Part shown: piece by piece, positions 32,292-43,183 of the stretch
How the letters are laid out: each line of letters begins with the position of its first letter
Position numbering within the stretch: position 1 is the first letter of the stretch
Assembly: GCA_003999685.1 (NCBI GenBank)
Contig: CP021223.1
Span: 2,852,001-2,916,000, forward strand
Reading direction: 5' to 3'
DNA length: 64,000 nucleotides
Origin: Taiwanofungus camphoratus
Lineage: Eukaryota; Basidiomycota; Agaricomycetes; Polyporales; Taiwanofungaceae
Notes under the pieces: model-generated
The model's database searches: none
Told to the model about the DNA's origin: nothing
The model's input: the letters and a program-made list of their open reading frames with translations, nothing else
Program-made: the position numbers and the translations under genes

Positions 32292-32845
32292 TGATACAAT
32301 TTCTTTTATCGCATATCTTATCGGTCAGACCTCAGATCGGTCCCGTGACCTTTCGCTTTTAGGACGGGCCTCGGGTAGGCCCAGCTTCTCCGCGCAGCAT
32401 CTTGACTCATCGCTGCTTACGGTACGGGCCCCAGACGGGCCCCAGTTACTCATGGACACTGACTCATATCGGGCCCCGCTTACACATTCCGTCTTACGCT
32501 TACTGATTGCTAATACGGCCCGATGACTCATATCGCCTTACTTACGCTTACTCATGCTGATTTTTAGACCACATGCCATGGTCCGTGCGCAGGATAGAAT
32601 ATGTATATAAGGCCCTGTACTTTGTAGGTCGGACCTTAAGTTCGATCTGGTTACCAAGTAGCTAGTTACCACTAGCAATCTTATACTTGTATCTTGTGAC
32701 CTCTCGCTTCGTACCTGAGTACTCGCTCGACTCTATTGACTTCGCCCAGGAGGACATACGCAGTGTCCATAAAGCCTCACTACTATTGCTAGTAGCCAGG
32801 TCCTCACATTTGAGGCTTCCCGGTCATTGATACCAGCTTGTATCA
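32292..32845 (+). repeat. 3' LTR of Gypsy A
   Basis: 554 bp, TGATACA...TGTATCA, followed by the GAACC duplication at 32846-32850. It is 11 bp longer than the 5' LTR because of a duplicated GGGCCCC-type segment. Confidence 0.92.
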
Positions 32846-33841
32846 GAACCTTGTAGCACCTCGTGTGACTTCACAGGACTTTGTAGGGTGTTAGAAGGGT
32901 TTAGGAAGGAAAGGAGGTGTTAGGAATATTATAGAAACCTATCCCACCTGTTGTAGGCTGTAGAAGAGTCATAAGATGATCAGTTAGGGGATTAGAAAGC
33001 TTCTAAAATCGCGATTTGGGGCCCAGAAGGCTACCGGACTCATCAGCATCTCTCCCTACATTTCTCTGTCTTATCCCTGTGTCTCTCTGCCTCCTCCCTC
33101 GCAGCATCTACAGAGAGCATTCACTTTCTCTCAGTGACACCATCTTCAATCCTTTGTATTTTGGCCTCAAACTTTGGTCTGAAGCTTTACGCTTGCTTCG
33201 TCATGTCTGGCTCTCTCATCACATGGATGAACCTGTCAAACTCTCTGGCCCTCCGTGTGTCCCTAGCTTCCATCTGCTGCATCACATTGTCTCCAGCAAT
33301 CAGATGGAATGCCAGTCCTGCAAACCAGTAGCATTGTCTTGTGGACAATTGGTACACTGGATATTCCTGGTTTAGAATGAAGCAGGCTGCAATGACCGAA
33401 GCAATAGTCACAGTCTCTGTCAAGATGTAGGGTGCAATCTTCTGGGAGTCTCTCATTGCTGCGATAATGTCCTCCAAAGTGTAGATCGTGATGGGATCAT
33501 GTGCAAGAAGACCAGGGGAAGATGAGCTGCTGGTCAGGGACACATTTGACGAGTTCACCGAAGGACCATCAGTGGGCATGATGGTGCATTCGATCCACAG
33601 AGCACCAATGATCCTTCCCTGGTAGCTGACTTGTGCGACAACGAATTCATGATTTGGCAGAGAGACTGAGCTTCCAAAGTGTGATCTCGGAAATGACACA
33701 GTCGTAGAGCCTGGGATCACCACTGACATAGAGCTGCTTGAGTGTAACAATAGAGTATGGCTTATTATCACAATAAGGATTCTCGTCACGCAGTTCGAGG
33801 AGACATTTCAGATGTATGGTGTCATCGAAGGCAGACATGAA

Positions 33842-33932
33842 TGGTAGTTGTAGTCATAGTTGTAGTTGTAGTTGTAGTTGTAGTCATAGTCATAGTTGTA
33901 GTCATAGTCATAGTTGTAGTCATAGTCGAAGG
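33842..33932 (+). repeat. TAGTTG/TAGTCA microsatellite
   Basis: About 15 hexamer units of TAGTTG and TAGTCA in irregular alternation, starting a few bases upstream (on the minus strand) of the first ATG of the interrupted coiled-coil gene, so in its 5' leader or promoter. Confidence 0.85.
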
Positions 33933-34154
33933 CTGGAGAAGGGCGAGCAGCTGGGAAGGTATTTGAAGTGCATCTTCAATGGACAGTATAGATGTAGATA
34001 TTGATCAGCTTACACATGCAAGGGTCATGTCATCTTGATAACTCGAGCTCACAGTGGCCACTCAAGCTTGAGTGTCTGGGACTCACTTCTGTTTTCGCCA
34101 ATACTACTTATGGCTTCATGGGAAGTGTAAAAAGGCATAAAAGTGCAAAATCTT

Positions 34155-34840
34155 GTCCCGAGCACCACAAACACCACAAAACCTCATAAAACTCAGCTGA
34201 AGTATGGATACAATAGTATTCTAATGGTTCATCAAGCTTTGGTACAAAAATATGCAATGTAGCCATGTTACGAGATGTAAATGTGCTGTTGTGAGACCCA
34301 GACATGGTGATTTCCCGACCTTGATGAGCAGATCTACTCCGATCCTGTGCACTGTTCCTCCTGAAAATTTGGGTGAGTCAGAGCCAAGCACCTTTGATTC
34401 AGAACCTTCATTTTTTTATACAAGAAATTGTCGTGGTTTCATACAATTCAACAAACATTGCTTGAGCGTGACAACTTCAGCCACACAGCCTCAGAAAGGA
34501 AATCACACTTACAAACTCCGATTCGGCAAGTTTGACAACTCGAACCGAGTTGAGTTGCCGTTCAAAGCCGTGCATCGGCAGGCTGTGACATAGTGTGACA
34601 AACTTTTGCATTACGCTTCCAAAATGCATTCTTTGTCTCGGGATTGTTCTCACAAACACTCCCCTACACAATTAAAATTTCTGAGTAGACAGTAATCTAG
34701 CTGAAGGTTTTCCCCCAGTCCTAGAGAAATTCCGAGGTCAAACTGGTGAGTGGTTGCAGAGCTATTCACGATCTGCCAAAAATTATACAGTTCCCATGAA
34801 GCCACAGTAACGGTCCTCCGCCATTCTCGCCTGACCCGTT
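34155..34840 (+). repeat. Dispersed repeat, copy 1
   Basis: About 690 bp, clearly homologous to 45655-46343 in the same orientation. Shared blocks include GATGAGCA.ATCTA, CTGTTCCTCCTGAAAATTT and TGTGACAAACTTTTGCA followed by ACTTCCAAAATGCA-like sequence. No terminal repeats or protein are evident. Likely a non-autonomous mobile element or old duplicate. Confidence 0.65.
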
Positions 34841-36806
34841 CGACTTGGATGTTTGAGGGACTCAAAACTCTTCTCACACGATAAGTCTAACCCTTCCCTT
34901 GTCTGCCTACTGTCACCGTCTGGTGAGAGAAATCAATGCGGGAGACCTCCTCCCACTTGCGCCGCAAGATTATCTTGATTCTAAACCTAGTCCTAGTGGG
35001 CTATGGCAGCGTTGTATCTTCACCAGGCCTTGTTCGCCTTGGAACTATTTACACCGCCCACTCTAGCTCACCGCTCTGCAGGCTCTCGTGCTCCGCATGA
35101 CCGACAATTATCCTCCATTTCTTCGGTAAGCCTCCGTACGATATCTCACTCCGGCTATTCTCACCCCACCGAGTCGCTGCTCCATCCACCAAGCTCTTCG
35201 AGCTTTCGATGGCTGCGAATTGACGTCGAGAGTCGGATACCAGGTGTCCTGCGGTCGACAGAGGTGCGATCTCACATTCACTGACATACCTGTATTATAT
35301 TCTCCGGCCGCTGGATGATGAGTGAGCAGACGGGGCTGTCTGAAAAGAAGCTCGGAGCAAGACCTGTACCTTTGTAATGATGCGAGGGGTCCCTTCTCAG
35401 AAATCCATAGCTTGGACCAGGAGTTAAGGGGACCTTATGACCACTTCAGATCTTGTGTCCGACAGTTTGAAAGCTTTTCGAAGCTGCTGCATGGTTACAG
35501 CCTTCAATATATTATGATGGCACCCCAAGAATCTAGTATTCGTGGAGCGTATCTCAGTTGCGTTGTCCGGATCGATGCTATCGCCTTGCATCGAGCGCCC
35601 TTCTTCGCTCAAGCTGCTTGCCATCTAGCGCCCCCACGCAGATATGACGCGTGCGAGTACACGCTAGCCCACCCCTCGACATTCCTGGCGAAGGGCTTTT
35701 AGGGCGCAAGCCGCATGCATACGACAGCATCAGTTCTTTGAGCCGCGGTTTTGCTGCGCCCGAGACCTTTGGCCCTCCTCCTTTTCCAGACACCGGCCCC
35801 GAGGCGTGCCCGTCCCAAGCCCGAGGGCCTCGGATACCACCAGAGCTGCGTGGTGCGCGTGACGGCCGGGTGTGAAAATGAGGTGAAGACGAATGATGCG
35901 TTCCTTTACGAGAATGTACATGTATGCGTTGATCTTCTCGACTTCTGGCCTCAGTTTCTCCTAAGGCACAGATATTGTTGCGTTTTTGGGAAAACTTACG
36001 GCGCTCGCGCAACATCTATAGCGGACATACCTGTCAGGAAGAATAGTCGAGAGAGTTCGACGTCTCTGGCGGTCTTTGTCTATCTGCTTCAGGCTCGTTT
36101 CCCTCTTGATTTCTTGTTTGCGTATATTTCCCTTCCCCTCCCAAATTGTGATCATGCCCACTGAGGATGCCGAACTTTGTTGTGCCTTGTCTCATTATCC
36201 TATTGAACCATCCCAGTGCAAGGTCTTTTTATTCAAGTCTGACGGTGTCAGGCAAGCAGCCTTCAGCCATCTTGTGGGATCGAAACCAGTGCTATAGCAC
36301 AACTTCGGTCAAGGCGTCGACAGATAGAACTGAACGGCTCCAAAAAGCAGCAGTGATATCCCATGTTCGGAGGTAAGCGGTTCTTCTTCAACCCGCTGCG
36401 ATATCACAATGACAGGCGGTCTTCCAATGTGTTGGTATCAGCCCTAAATACGGGCGAGCGCCAGATGTGATGTCCATGAGAATGGGCGCGAACCCAATCT
36501 CTCCAGCTCCCTGAATGTCGATCAGGTCCTCCCGGAAAGCGCTCGCGGCTTTGAAATTTGTGATTATGTATCCGTCCAGATTGCTCTTCCCAGGTCATCT
36601 GACAGCACTGTGTGGTTGAATGCATCACTTGCGCGCTCGAAGCGAGGCTATTGTGATGCGTGCATAAAGGGAATGATCGGGATTTTGAGGATCCGTATCA
36701 CCTCTCGCCGTTGCATTCGACGTCCGCGGTTCAAGCACCCAAGTGTTTGGCTGCATGCTTAAAAGGGCTTCATTGCCCTCCGAGCCATTGAGCACGTCTT
36801 TTCATT
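34841..36806. other. No confident gene upstream of the monooxygenase
   Basis: Several short open frames occur on both strands (for example 35003-35284 plus and 36015-35578 minus), but none shows a domain, a consistent spliced model or a clear relation to its neighbours. The last few hundred bases should contain the promoter of the monooxygenase gene. Some of this could be a fast-evolving or broken gene. Confidence 0.4.
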
Positions 36807-39497
36807 ATGGGCGATCTTCACATCCCCTACCAGAATGCCGTGCGGACAACGGAAGAGTCTGCCAGTATGTCAGAGAACGGTCAAACCCAGTTCAAACTGG
36901 GTTCTTTCGCAGTTGATGAGCACAGGCCTATCAAGGTTGTTGTTATTGGGGCGGGCTTCAGCGGCATCATCGCTGGAATACGGTGCGTAGCGCACGGTTG
37001 ATCTGCTTGATGTCCATAACATCCGTATGCATAAGCAGGTTTCCGCAGAAGTTGCAGAATCTTGATCTCACGATTTACGAAAAGAATGCCGGTATAGGTG
37101 GCACATGGTACACTAACAAATATCCGTGAGTTGCAGGCGCTTGTGAATTTCGTCCCTCGGTTGACCCAGGCTCCTTCTAGTGGCCTCGCCTGTGATATCC
37201 CTTCTCATTGTGTGAGTGTGCATGTCCTCTACATTCGAAACAGGACTGAGCAACGCATAGTACCAACTTACCTTTGAACAAAAAGTTAGGATACAATACT
37301 TGGTCAAATGATTGAGGCTCACAGTGCGATCTCACTAGACAGATTGGTCCAGCTGCTATGCGCCCGCTCACGAGATTCTCTCCTACATGCGGTCCGTGGT
37401 GGACAAATATAAGCTCATGCACTACATAAAGCTGCAGCACGAACTCGTGCATGCGCAATACGACGAGCCGTCGGGCAAGTGGCATCTGCGCATCCGCCGA
37501 CCAGCCGTCCGTGCAGGCGCTAACGGGGGCCCGCCTGAGCTGGAAGAATTCGAGGATACGGCAGACATACTGTTCACAGCAGCTGGTGGACAGAGCAGGT
37601 GGAAGTGGCCGGACATCGAGGGGCTGCACGACTTCAAGGGGACATTGTTCCATTCTGCGAACTTTGATGTAGGGGAGCGGTCATGGGAAGACATGGTGAC
37701 GGAATGGGCCGACAAGAGAGTCGGTGTGATCGGCATGGTAAGTCATTGTATTCTAATGGACGATGCGTGCGCCGGCTTAATACTTTCTGGTGGCTGTCAG
37801 GGTTCCAGCGCAGTCCAGATTGTGCCGGCGCTTCAGCCGAGAGTAGCTAAAGTAGTCAACTATTCCAGGAGCAAGGGATGGTTCTGTCCTCCATTGTCCG
37901 TCTCTAAGCTTGCAGAGCTTCTTAAGCGAGATCCCGCCACAGAAAATTGTGCGTATTCGCACTCCTTTTCTTGACTGTCTTTGCCCCAACACCGCTCCAG
38001 ATGCGTTCACGGATGAAGACAAACGGATGTTTGCGGATCCTATTCGCTACAAGGAGTTCAGGCATGCGCTTGAAGCGGACATGAACGTGAGATCTGAGCG
38101 CCTCGTTCATTGCTTTCTATACAGCCTGTTGACCAACCGAAAGTCGGCGCATCATCTTGTTTTGAGAGAGTCCGAGTTGCAGAAGGCCGTGCGTGCTGCT
38201 TGCAAGGGATACATGCTACAGAAGTTGGCCAAGAAGCCCTGGATCGCAGACCACCGTGAGCATGTATTTGATGACTACCCGCTTATTCAAATATCTCTAA
38301 AATGTCTCGTCACCGTCAGTGATACCCGACTGGTCCGTCTGTAGTAGAAGACTAACTCCTGCTCCCGGGTACTTAGACGCCGTTTGTGAAGATAATGCGC
38401 GTATCTTTTACTGCACCTTTCTCATTTGATAGCTAAGTGCCGCCTTCCAGGTCGAGTTCATACTTTCGGAGATCAAGCGTGTCACGGCGACTGGTATTGA
38501 AACAGCTGATGGGAAGCACGAAAGTCTCGACATAATCATATGCGCTACAGGTCAGTCACACTTTTTCTTACGACCCGAGAAGCTTATTGTATGTAATGAT
38601 CCTCTCACTTCCAAAGGTTACGATACATCGTTCCAATACAAATTCCCAGTAATCGGACGTTCGGGAGTATCGATCCAGGAAAAATGGTCTCCCTACCCAC
38701 AGACCTACTTGACTGTCTGTACTGATGGGTTTCCCAACTGGTTTATGGCGTACGGTCCGAACGCCGCTAGCGGCGTGGGGTCTCTTCTGCCGACATTCCA
38801 GCGCCAAGTGGAGTACGCGGTAGAAGCAGCAAAAAAGCTGCAGAGGGAGCGGCTTAAGAGCATCGAGGTTAAAAGTGGGGCTGTAAAGGACTTTGACGAA
38901 TATCTCGAGGTGAGTGCCCGTAGTTTACCACCTCGTGCAGGCATCACACATATTCTGACCCTGGGCGTGGCAAGCATTTCTTCCGTGATGTGAGTTCCCT
39001 GCTGGCATCGATCAAGTTTTGGATCGGTTATGCTGAGCTAGACGTAATACATAGTCTGTCTACACGGAGAAGGTCAGATCATGGTACAAGGCCGGAAAGG
39101 AAGACGGTCGAGTCGTCGCAATCTATCCAGGTCTGTGTTTCCTGTCCCTTATACTCAAATCTTAGCTCAAACGCACGACTACAGGCTCCACCCTGCATGC
39201 CCAGCGTGCACTCGCGTATCCTCGCTGGGAGGACTTTAATTACGAACTTGAAGATGGCGTACAGAATCGTATGTACTGGTTGGGGGACGGACAGACGAAC
39301 AACGAGAAGACTATGTCTGGCGATAGTGCGTTTCGTGATCACTTGAGCGGTTGCATCAGTACAAGAATTGATCACGTTTTTAGGAGCATGGTATTTGAAC
39401 GACGATGAGCTCGATATTCCCCCTGGTGCGTGCGGTGCTCCCCGATATGCAGCATCCAGCTTGCTGATTCCATGTGAAACATGCAGTTCCAGCGTAA
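36807..39497 (+). CDS. FAD/NADPH-dependent Baeyer-Villiger-type monooxygenase
   Basis: Spliced plus-strand gene. Clear exons: 36807-36982, 37039-37125, 37181-37211, 37261-37284, 37339-37737, 37801-37948 and from 38001 on; the final residues (PPVPA-stop) end at TAA 39495-39497. About 600 residues. It has an FAD-binding Rossmann motif VIGAGFSGI, then YEKNAGIGGTWYTNKYPG, a Baeyer-Villiger fingerprint FKGTLFHSANFD (FxGxxxHxxxF/W-D), a second, NADPH-binding Rossmann VIGMGSSAVQIVP, and CATGYDTSF. Such enzymes insert oxygen next to ketones or hydroxylate heteroatoms, often in secondary metabolism. Substrate unknown; no other biosynthetic gene is adjacent. Splice sites around 38090-38140 and 38390-38450 are uncertain, so the middle could hold a defect. 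Confidence 0.85.
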
Positions 39498-42243
39498 CAG
39501 AAACTCGGTAACAACAATACCAGTAGCCAAAGCGATTCTGGCATTCGGCGCTTCGAATCATCCTGTAAGTAATCCCAACGATGTCCCGGGTTCTCTCACG
39601 ATCATACGCAAGCCCTGATACTTACTGTATAGGTTTATATACGAGTATACTTCGTAATCTAGCGAAGAATATACGATCATGTGTGGTCTGTCGTTAAACG
39701 ATCCTCGTCGAGACGGGAGATTCCAACATCCAGTATCAATCCATGTCGGCGTCTCGAGGTGAGGTATTCATTAATCGAGGATGTGCCTTCACTACCTTTG
39801 ATCAGAAATTGACAAAAGGAACGTGATGAGCGCACGAGGTAGCCACTTATTCTTTAATGGTGCAGAAGTGTGTGATGCATTGCCCAATCTCATACCTGCG
39901 AGAGTCGCCGTTGCATTCATAAACATGACTGCACTAGTAAGGTTCTGGATATTCCTCGAAAGGACCGAATACTCTGAACCTATCGGAATACAGGGCGAAT
40001 CCTGGAGCGCTTAGCGACCACTATCTCACAAATGATTTATATTTGTCATGTTCAGGAGTTATTTTTTTTTGATTTCGGATAAATCAGGCACGGTCAATGG
40101 TACACATAGCTATAGCCTGTTGTGCTGGGAGTGTCGTGATGGTAGTGCAAGTTCCAGGACATGCACCGCGGATCAGCCGAATCATACTGACTCTGGAGTC
40201 GCGCCAGCATCACATTGCGCACGGTATTTACCATGATCAATGTTGACCACTATAAGTATCATTCTACTCCGGCCGGAGACTCGCAATCTCCCACATCGTC
40301 AACATGATGTTTGCCTTTATATTTCCGACTTCAAACACGTCCAGTGATTCCGAGTTTATCTATGAACTCTTCGACGTAAAGCGTTCTTTAGCTGATTCGC
40401 GCGGTCATCCTAATGGGCATGAGATAGCAATTTTTCAACGCCTCTGCCTATCGATCCTCTAACTGATACCTTCAGGCCTCATTGACGAAATTTGTCAGAT
40501 TGGCGCTATTACCAAAAGAATTCCCCGATTAAACGAGGAATCGCATGGAGGCACGCATTGGCTAGTATACACATGTAGCCGAAACAATGAGCTATGACAT
40601 GAGCCCCACCTTCTCGAACGGTTCATTGATAATACAGTACGGTCTAAGGCGCATTCAAGCAGCTAAGATGAGAGAGCATCATCGCTTCGCTTGACTTGCA
40701 GCCTCTGAATATGTCGGAGAAAGTGTGAGTGGCAATTCATGAAAGAAGAGAGAAATTATCTCGTACCGCGTCGTGTTGCATCTTCCAACAATTGTGTATC
40801 AACATGTTCCGCGGGAAGCTGTACGTACCGAACGACCGAACCGCGTATGAAACAATTTTTCACCGCCATCTGTGGAGAGAGAGTTCGATCACTCCTGTCT
40901 ACGAGGCTTGGCTGTGGAAAATTGCACGCACCATGTGTGGATGTCTCGCCTCGTCCAACACTTTAATGGAGTCGAGCCGAATGTTCAAGAACCTGGCCAA
41001 AATAATCTGATTAGCAGCGATGGAAAGGCTGCTGAAGATACACTACGGGAAAGTCGGTGAACAAGACTTACTGGTCAACAGATTTTAAAACGCCCGTAAT
41101 GGAAAGATCATTCTTGAGTTCAACGGTGACCCTCTGGTCCGTGAGCGTCTTAAACACAGAGAAGATGAGCTTCGGTAAAGTGAAACATGAGAATCGCGTT
41201 TTCAATTCATTTGTATAGAGTGCATCTTACCATTAAAATCCAGGAGATGATTGAGGGAGTGTGAGGATGGTCAAGACTTATGGGCGTCTATGTGGAAAGT
41301 ATACCGCCTAAAAAGGATTATCCTTGCGAGACCTTGAGGTGTTGTTGCGTCTTGGCACCGACAGTCTCCCGTCGTTCTTTTCATCCTGCATATCCGAGAC
41401 ATCCTTCTTTTCTTTCTACATACTAAGTATATGGCCCGATGGAACTTGTGGTTATGAGCGTGTTATTTGCGTATGTTTCATTTACATCCAAATTGTTTAA
41501 TTCCAAAGCTATGTGCTCCCTTGCTTGAGATACAACAGATGATCGTCTGATACTATTCGTATACTTGACCTCAATTCAGCCTAATCACGGCCACTTGGTG
41601 GGCGTGCAAGTTTCTGGTATCGTTTGAGGTCAGTCCGGAACCCGCGCTACATGGATGGGGCTATACTTCGTACGTTTCTTAATCTGATATGTGCCATTCT
41701 GATGTCATTTGCATGGCTCGATGACAATATAAAAATGTCCTATGTTAGGGTACCAACGGGTCCTTCGATGCGGATTCTCTTCAAGACCTGATGTTCCGGC
41801 AGTCTCGTCTCCCCTCCTTCTCTTCATTCTCACGGTAAAACTTCCATAGTAGGTTTCTCCTGCTTTACTCTGATCCGAACGGCTAGTACCATCTTGCATA
41901 CCTGGTCTCGCCACTTGCTGCGCCGTGGTATAACTGTCGATCAGTCCAGTAAAGCCTCGGCGTCACTGCTTGCAAAGTCATTCGCGACCATAATCAAAGT
42001 GTCTATGTGGAAATTACCAAGGATAATTAGCTTTATGTTGGCCATCCGGTGAGCAATACTTTGAACGGTATGTTTGTCCATGAGCTCCTCGGTACCATGT
42101 ACACACCTTCTATTAATAAGTCTCTCAAGGATTCACCTCTTGTTTCTTGGATGCCGGTATATGTTCTGCACAACTCTATGCTGCGCAGTGCTGCTTGAAG
42201 TCGCTTTCAACCACATACTCTTTGTGGCTACAGTAGGACGGCA
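39498..42243. other. Long region without a supportable gene
   Basis: About 2.7 kb downstream of the monooxygenase. Short frames occur (one of 62 codons at 40872-41060, frame +3, looks mildly coding-like), but there are no domains, no consistent splice chain and no clear repeat boundaries. Confidence 0.4.
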
Positions 42244-42816
42244 TCAGTTTTCTTGAGCATACGAGTTTTGACGAGCCTGCCTTTTTGCACCAAATTTATA
42301 CGTACAGAATTTGTTCCTTTGTTTCGCTGCAAATTTCCCCTTCTCTTGCCACAGCTTCGCTGAAAGGGCAATGACCATTTTTTGTCGGGGAATGGTCTTG
42401 CGCCGAATTTTTGGTGGCAGATGTGCCCACTCGCTGACATTCGCTCCCTCGGGGAAAGTGGCCATGGTCTGCCGGGGAGTGACAGGGTTTATTTTTCGCT
42501 GGACGTATGGCGGCAAATATGCCCTATCAGTCAACGAGGGCCGTGAGCTGCTGGCCTCTGTCTTTTGAGCAATGTCTTCTGTGGCCTTAGGCCATTCGCC
42601 ATCGACTATATCAAGGAAATGGAGAGTTGGCTTCATGAGAGCAATGGGACGGCGATCTTGCAGGAATGATATTGTTGCGCGCCGAGTCGTGACCTTAAAA
42701 ACATAACCCAAGTGGCTCAGTGGCGCTTGGGCCCTCTCACTTCCTTTGTTCTCTCTTTTGTTGAATTGGCCTAAACGATGATACGTGCAATTGTGTCCGA
42801 ATATGCTTAACGTCAT
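42244..42816 (-). CDS. Hypothetical basic protein
   Basis: 190 residues from an ATG at 42816. It is Arg/Lys-rich and contains two related stretches, one around YLPPYVQRKI and one around HLPPKIRRKT, about 30 residues apart, which looks like a small internal duplication. I recognise no family, signal peptide or membrane segment. A single-exon basic ORF in gene-poor sequence may be a degenerate remnant, so treat as tentative. Confidence 0.3.
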   Translation of the reverse strand: MTLSIFGHNCTYHRLGQFNKRENKGSERAQAPLSHLGYVFKVTTRRATISFLQDRRPIALMKPTLHFLDIVDGEWPKATEDIAQKTEASSSRPSLTDRAYLPPYVQRKINPVTPRQTMATFPEGANVSEWAHLPPKIRRKTIPRQKMVIALSAKLWQEKGKFAAKQRNKFCTYKFGAKRQARQNSYAQEN

Positions 42817-43183
42817 CGTGCTAGACCATGGGTCAAAGCTGTCAAAGGCTCTTTATGTGTGGTTATTCTTTTCCTGCATGAAGCATTTATTTTGCGAGAC
42901 AGAACTTGACTTGCGTACTAACGAGCCCGTCCTGTCGGAAACACGCGTCGGTTGTTCATGCGTCTTGTCTGTGAATATTCTGACCCTTTAAGTCTTTTGT
43001 ACATTCTGTTCGGATGTAGGAGGATTATTCGACAGCGGGGTTCTTTTGGTATAGGAAGTAGACTTCAAAATTTTTTTTGGAGTATCCACGCAGGTTGCCG
43101 TACAGCGTATATACCGTGTTGATACAATTGCCAAGAATGAACCGTAGCACAGCACAAGAATAATCGCAATACAATACATCGAA

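Larger units (their letters stand above)
15386..32845 (+). mobile_element. Gypsy A: old chromodomain Ty3/Gypsy retrotransposon with nested insertions
   Basis: Bounded by LTRs beginning TGATACAATTTC and ending GCTTGTATCA, with a perfect 5-bp target duplication GAACC on both sides. Order: LTR, self-primer site, gag with zinc knuckle, protease, reverse transcriptase, RNase H, integrase, GPF module, chromodomain, ORF3 with two zinc knuckles, polypurine tract, LTR. Two insertions break it: a 980-bp segment at 19691-20670 in RNase H, and element III with Gypsy B at 21845-31263 in integrase. Its genes carry eight in-frame TGA codons and at least one frameshift, so it is dead. Without its insertions it would be about 7 kb. 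Confidence 0.92.
13818..33045 (+). mobile_element. TG...CA element copy II, interrupted by Gypsy A
   Basis: The left part is 13818-15385 and the right part 32851-33045, together 1763 bp, starting TGATACGACC and ending GGACTCATCA. The flanks are GCGT (13814-13817) and GCAT (33046-33049), a 4-bp duplication with one CpG transition. It sits inside a minus-strand coiled-coil gene. At GAACC (15381-15385, repeated at 32846-32850) it was itself entered by Gypsy A. It shows no coding capacity. Confidence 0.8.
13715..33838 (-). pseudogene. Coiled-coil protein gene split by 19 kb of nested insertions
   Basis: The 5' part lies at 33838-33046 and the 3' part at 13817-13715, both minus strand. The 5' part starts with an ATG at 33838 and encodes about 200 recognisable residues in two frames, suggesting an intron near 33650-33780. 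A Glu/Arg/Lys-rich helix follows. The 3' part encodes EQEERRQREEEKR... and ends ...LELELRRL-stop. Removing element II with one copy of its target duplication (ACGC on this strand) joins the two parts in frame through the coiled coil, which is strong evidence for one original gene. An in-frame TGA (near 33120) and a stop after MTKQA (33187) suggest further decay or an unrecognised intron. Function unknown; I see no transposase, kinase or F-box motif. Confidence 0.55.

Noticed and set aside
40872-41060. Short coding-like ORF in the long intergenic region
   Set aside because: 62 codons, no domain, no splice partner on either side and no homologue I can name.
42244-42568. Plus-strand ORF at 42311-42568
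   Set aside because: Shadow of the minus-strand ORF at 42244-42816; no motif or splice support.
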